DNA of 58,632 nucleotides, taken from Desulfosporosinus acididurans. Lineage in GTDB: Bacteria > Bacillota > Desulfitobacteriia > Desulfitobacteriales > Desulfitobacteriaceae. Below, one piece after another: positions 55,522 to 58,632 of this stretch. Every line of letters starts with the position of its first letter. Position 1 is the stretch's first letter. Location of the stretch: assembly GCF_001029285.1 (NCBI RefSeq), contig NZ_LDZY01000019.1, positions 1-58,632 of the forward strand. The letters run 5' to 3'. The notes under the pieces are model-generated. The model saw only the letters and a program-made list of their open reading frames with translations, had not been told where the DNA came from and made no database searches. Position numbers and translations under genes: made by a program.

Positions 55522-56619
55522 TTATCCTTCGGATTCCAATCCCAACACACCCTCTAAATATCTCTTATTATGAAGAATATGGGAGTCCTCCGGACGATAC
55601 TTTAAGGCTAACTCATTATGCTTGTAGGCAAGCTCATGTTTTCCTAATTTGTCGTAACAGACACATAACTGCAGATGAGGAAGCCAGGTCCAACAGTCGT
55701 AGTTAACCTGACCCCATGAATCTATAGGCAACTCTACTTCTGTGGCAAGTTTATACCAAAAAACGGCCTGATCAAGCGCCTCTAATTGAAGAAAATAAAA
55801 ACCAAGACGACAGCAAAATTCAGCCCGTGGAGTATCATACTCAAAGGATTTAAAACAATATTTGAACATATTTCCCTGCTCATGAAGAATCTCAAAACAA
55901 TCCGCGAGCCTCCCGCAAGCAGAAATGTTATCCTCCACCCATCCTTTTCCGGTGGCCAAAAACTTAAGGTAATATTCGATCGCTCGATTATACATCTTGT
56001 GGTCTATTAGTTCATTGGCGTAATAATATAGATCCCGAGGAGAAAGAACTTCTCCCCTTGCTAAACGACTTTCATAAATCTTTAAATTTCGGTCAAGTTC
56101 ACCCGGGCCTCCTCTGTGAGTAACTGCACAATCTGAGATTAAAACTTTCCCGTTAACCTCCAAATACTCATGTACCAACCCTATCCACTGAAAATTCATA
56201 CTGCGCCTGACCAACCTGTTTCTGCGCAGGCTGCAAATAGGTTTTCCATGTTTGTCCAGAATCAAATGATAGGGCATGTTTACAGCATCTACCACAGGAT
56301 CCAACGTTTTCTTAAGGGTTAAAAACTCCTTCTGATCCTGTTCAAGAAGCTCGTCATCTGCATCCAGCCAGAGAATGTAGTCCTTAGTTGCCTGACTGAA
56401 AGCGTAGTTCCTGGCGGAAGCAAAATCATCATTCCAGGCATAGTCAAAAATTCGGTCAGTATATTTTTTTACAATTTCTTTCGTGCGGTCCGTCGAACCG
56501 GTATCTACTATATTAATTTCATCCACAAGGTTATGCGCCGAATCTAGGCAGCGCTCGATATTGCTCTCTTCGTTTTTTACAATCATGCACAGACTGATGG
56601 TTATTTCTGTTTGTGGCAT
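55522..56619 (-). CDS. GT2 glycosyltransferase with C-terminal TPR repeats (paralogue 2)
   Basis: The 365-aa protein is colinear with the first 365 residues of its neighbour: ISLCMIVKNEESNIERCL, DTGSTDRTKEIVKKY, YILWLDADDELLEQD, RDLYYYANELIDHKMYNRA, LQLCVCYDKLGKHELAYKH. Related bacterial GT2-TPR proteins act on proteins or surface glycans. I chose ATG 56619; GGGGAGG lies about 12 bases before it, while the longer frame translates that site. Gaps of 120-140 bases separate the three paralogues. Confidence 0.9.
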   Translation of the reverse strand: MPQTEITISLCMIVKNEESNIERCLDSAHNLVDEINIVDTGSTDRTKEIVKKYTDRIFDYAWNDDFASARNYAFSQATKDYILWLDADDELLEQDQKEFLTLKKTLDPVVDAVNMPYHLILDKHGKPICSLRRNRLVRRSMNFQWIGLVHEYLEVNGKVLISDCAVTHRGGPGELDRNLKIYESRLARGEVLSPRDLYYYANELIDHKMYNRAIEYYLKFLATGKGWVEDNISACGRLADCFEILHEQGNMFKYCFKSFEYDTPRAEFCCRLGFYFLQLEALDQAVFWYKLATEVELPIDSWGQVNYDCWTWLPHLQLCVCYDKLGKHELAYKHNELALKYRPEDSHILHNKRYLEGVLGLESEG

Positions 56620-56757
56620 TGGATTATTTAGCCTCCCCAAAAATAAAGTCAATATATCGTATTCATAACAGGGGACAGCGGTGCATTTTCTTCGCGAAAT
56701 ATCGAGCTAAATAATTCAGTTAGGGGAATCGATTTTTAAGAAACATCCATGCTTTAT

Positions 56758-57843
56758 CTAAGGGCTTAAAATATCTTCAAAATATTTTTTGTTGTAAAGA
56801 ATCCGGGGATCTTGGGGACGGTAACCCCGGGCGATTTCATTATGTTTGTAAGCAAGGCTGTAGTTACCCAAACGATCATAGCAAAGGCATAACTGGATAT
56901 GGGGAAGCCAAGTCCAACAGGCATGCTCCGCCGGACCCCAGTTCTCTCCAGGCCTTTCCAGCTTAGTAGCAAGGTTATACCAAAAAATACTCTTTTCGTA
57001 CTGGCCATTTTCCAAGAAATAATTGCCCAGATGACAGCAGAACTCCGCCCTAGGAACATCATATTCGAAGGATTTAAAGAGAAATTGTAATTCATTGTCC
57101 TTCTCTTCAAGATGATGATAAATTCCGGCAAGACGTTGGCAGGCAGACAGTTTATTTTCAACCCATAAGTCCTCTTGCTGAAGAGCCTTTTGGTAGATCT
57201 CAACGGCACGATGGTATAAGCGGTGACTAAGCAGCTCATTGCCTATATAAAAGAGATCTCTTCCTGACAAGGGGTTCCCTTTAATCATCTGTTTTTCAAA
57301 TATCCTGAGATTGCGATTCGGATCATCCCGGATTCCTAGATGAGTCACACAGACATCACTGTTCATAACATAACCGTCAATTTTCAAAAATTCATGGACG
57401 GCCCCAAACCATTGAAAGTTTTTACTGCGCTTTACCAATCTGTTGCGGCGAAGACTCATAGCAACCGTTTCATATTCATCGAGGTCCAATATATAAGGCA
57501 TATTAACCACATCGATCAAAGGATCAAGGCTTTTTTTCAATATCAAAAATTTGTCACGATCGGACCCTGAGATAATGTCGTCTGCATCCAGCCAAAGGAT
57601 ATAGTCCATATTAGCTTTAGAAAAAGCAAAATTCCGTGCTTCAGCGAAATCATCTATCCACTCAAAATCAAAAACAAAGTTAGTATACTTTTGGGCGATT
57701 TCTTTAGTTTGATCTATTGACCCCGTATCAACAATGATTATTTCATCAGGAATACCTGTCACAGAATCCAGGCATCTGGAGATTGTTTGTTCTTCATCTC
57801 TTACTATCATACATAAACTTATTGTAATATTTGAATTATTCAC
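56758..57843 (-). CDS. GT2 glycosyltransferase with C-terminal TPR repeats (paralogue 3)
   Basis: The 361-aa protein shares the layout of the two genes below it: ISLCMIVRDEEQTISRCL, VDTGSIDQTKEIAQKY, DYILWLDADDIISGSD, RDLFYIGNELLSHRLYHRA, LQLCLCYDRLGNYSLAYKH. The first TPR block is the most divergent. GTG start with GAGGTG 8 bases upstream. It is closest to the collagen-like gene, the likely acceptor protein. Confidence 0.9.
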   Translation of the reverse strand: MNNSNITISLCMIVRDEEQTISRCLDSVTGIPDEIIIVDTGSIDQTKEIAQKYTNFVFDFEWIDDFAEARNFAFSKANMDYILWLDADDIISGSDRDKFLILKKSLDPLIDVVNMPYILDLDEYETVAMSLRRNRLVKRSKNFQWFGAVHEFLKIDGYVMNSDVCVTHLGIRDDPNRNLRIFEKQMIKGNPLSGRDLFYIGNELLSHRLYHRAVEIYQKALQQEDLWVENKLSACQRLAGIYHHLEEKDNELQFLFKSFEYDVPRAEFCCHLGNYFLENGQYEKSIFWYNLATKLERPGENWGPAEHACWTWLPHIQLCLCYDRLGNYSLAYKHNEIARGYRPQDPRILYNKKYFEDILSP

Positions 57844-57907
57844 AATTTATTCACCTCGTATACAACCGTAAAATATCTATCTATAAGTATAGGCCAATAG
57901 TTTGAGG

Positions 57908-57931
57908 AGAGGGCTCCGTGGAGCCCTCGTT
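57908..57931. terminator. Hairpin after the collagen-like gene
   Basis: GAGGGCTCC pairs with GGAGCCCTC around GT. There is no T-run on the minus strand, so it may be a processing or weak termination signal. Confidence 0.5.
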
Positions 57932-57938
57932 TAAGCAG

Positions 57939-58632
57939 TTAATTTAATTTCATAAATCTTAAACTTGCTGCCACGTTTGTGAGCTGTCCAAAAGCGTTGT
58001 TTACCAAAGTAACCGTTGCGCCGCTTGTATTTCTCAATGTTATAATATCGCCGGCTGAAGCGGTAATAATTGAAGGCCCTTCATTCCTTCGAACTGTAGG
58101 CGTTCCGGAAACGCTCGACGCATACACCGTACGGATGCGTATTGCCCCATTTTGAGTTAAAGCAAACTCATTATTGGTAGAAACTGTAGTCGAGAAATCG
58201 ACTGAATAGTTTCCGGCAGGCAAAGTTATTTGTGTTGAACCAGTAGCGTAAGTTATACCTCCGATTAATATGCCAACTGAGTTAAACGTCACATCACCGC
58301 CGCTGGCAATTGATTGCGTTGTCGTATCATAGAGGTACGCATAGGCTGCTAATCCAGACCCGGTAGCTCCAGTTGCTCCTTGTGTTCCTTGGATACCTTG
58401 CGTTCCCTGGATGCCTTGGGTTCCTTGGATACCCTGCGTTCCTTGGATACCCTGCGTTCCTTGGATACCTTGCGTTCCCTGGATGCCTTGCGTTCCTTGG
58501 ATGCCTTGCGTTCCTTGGATGCCTTGCGTTCCTTGGATACCCTGCGTTCCTTGGATACCCTGCGTTCCTTGGATACCTTGCGTTCCCTGGATACCCTGCG
58601 TTCCTTGGATACCCTGCGTTCCTTGGATACCT
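57939..58632 (-). CDS. Collagen-like (BclA-type) surface protein, C-terminal part; gene continues past the right edge
   Basis: The reading frame is open from the right edge to a stop at 57939. The first part is a Gly-X-Y collagen-like region made only of the hexapeptide GIQGTQ (at least 14 copies here), then [18 protein letters not shown]. The C-terminal domain of about 135 residues ([54 protein letters not shown]) is a beta-rich trimerisation-type domain like BclA-C/TNF-like folds. Such proteins form filaments on the exosporium or spore coat and are glycosylated on Thr of the triplets. The neighbouring GT2 genes fit that. The N-terminus is not seen. Confidence 0.88.
   Translation of the reverse strand, partial: GIQGTQGIQGTQGIQGTQGIQGTQGIQGTQGIQGTQGIQGTQGIQGTQGIQGTQGIQGTQGIQGTQGIQGTQGIQGTQGIQGTQGATGATGSGLAAYAYLYDTTTQSIASGGDVTFNSVGILIGGITYATGSTQITLPAGNYSVDFSTTVSTNNEFALTQNGAIRIRTVYASSVSGTPTVRRNEGPSIITASAGDIITLRNTSGATVTLVNNAFGQLTNVAASLRFMKLN
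58374..58632. repeat. 18-bp tandem repeat encoding GIQGTQ
   Basis: There are about 14 copies of an 18-base unit (plus strand CCTTGGATACCCTGCGTT with changes at third codon positions only). The array reaches the right edge, so the total is unknown. Every copy keeps the hexapeptide. Confidence 0.97.

Noticed and set aside
56766-57239. 157-aa minus-strand ORF in another frame of the third GT2-TPR gene
   Set aside because: It lies wholly within a well-supported gene and shows no protein-family features.
58374-58632. Regular direct repeats that might look like a CRISPR array
   Set aside because: The units are contiguous 18-mers without spacers, they stay in frame, and they encode Gly-X-Y triplets.

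Overview
The window looks like chromosome of an anaerobic, endospore-forming, low-to-mid GC Firmicute of the Desulfosporosinus/Desulfitobacterium type (Peptococcaceae). The evidence is a TAT-exported three-subunit molybdoenzyme, a citrate lyase operon, a YtaF-type sporulation protein, DUF3231 and CAP (YkwD-like) proteins, a collagen-like spore-surface-type protein, and Firmicute cis-RNAs (M-box and glmS ribozyme). The genus is an inference from gene content; no 16S rRNA or tRNA gene was seen.

Left part (1-18.5 kb): a frameshifted IS transposase runs off the left edge and has cut into a regulator with a periplasmic-binding-protein-like domain. Next come a membrane-bound one-component regulator (Cache-HAMP-winged helix) beside a formate/nitrite-family channel, YtaF, an isoprenylcysteine-methyltransferase-like protein, an LtaS-type synthase with an added C-terminal IPT/TIG-like domain, a GNAT enzyme, an ABC exporter, a degenerate CheY-like protein, and citDEF with a short, divergent CitE. 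An Lsa-type ABC-F gene follows, with a leader that carries a six-codon ORF and mutually exclusive antiterminator/terminator hairpins.

Middle (18.8-36 kb): an M-box riboswitch precedes a two-gene operon encoding a soluble PRC-MgtE_N-CBS protein and an NRAMP-fold transporter whose metal-site motifs are not those of Mn/Fe transporters. I read this as a Mg2+ uptake unit. A siroheme nitrite/sulfite reductase and a LysR regulator follow. Then comes a tetrathionate/selenate-reductase-like B-C-A operon behind a near-perfect sigma54 promoter. Directly upstream lies its probable control unit, a substrate-binding lipoprotein, a Cache histidine kinase and an NtrC-type regulator.

Right part (36-58.6 kb): the cell-envelope block cdaA-cdaR-(COG2509 oxidoreductase)-glmM-glmS includes a glmS ribozyme. 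It is followed by a DUF362 ferredoxin-like protein paired with a DUF1786 protein, a secreted CAP protein, and a surface-glycan cluster. The cluster has a UDP-GlcNAc 2-epimerase, a sugar epimerase, a nucleotide-sugar dehydrogenase, glycosyltransferases, methyltransferases and three tandem GT2-TPR paralogues. It ends at a collagen-like protein with an 18-nt repeat (GIQGTQ) that runs off the right edge. Together these suggest glycosylation of a collagen-like spore filament.
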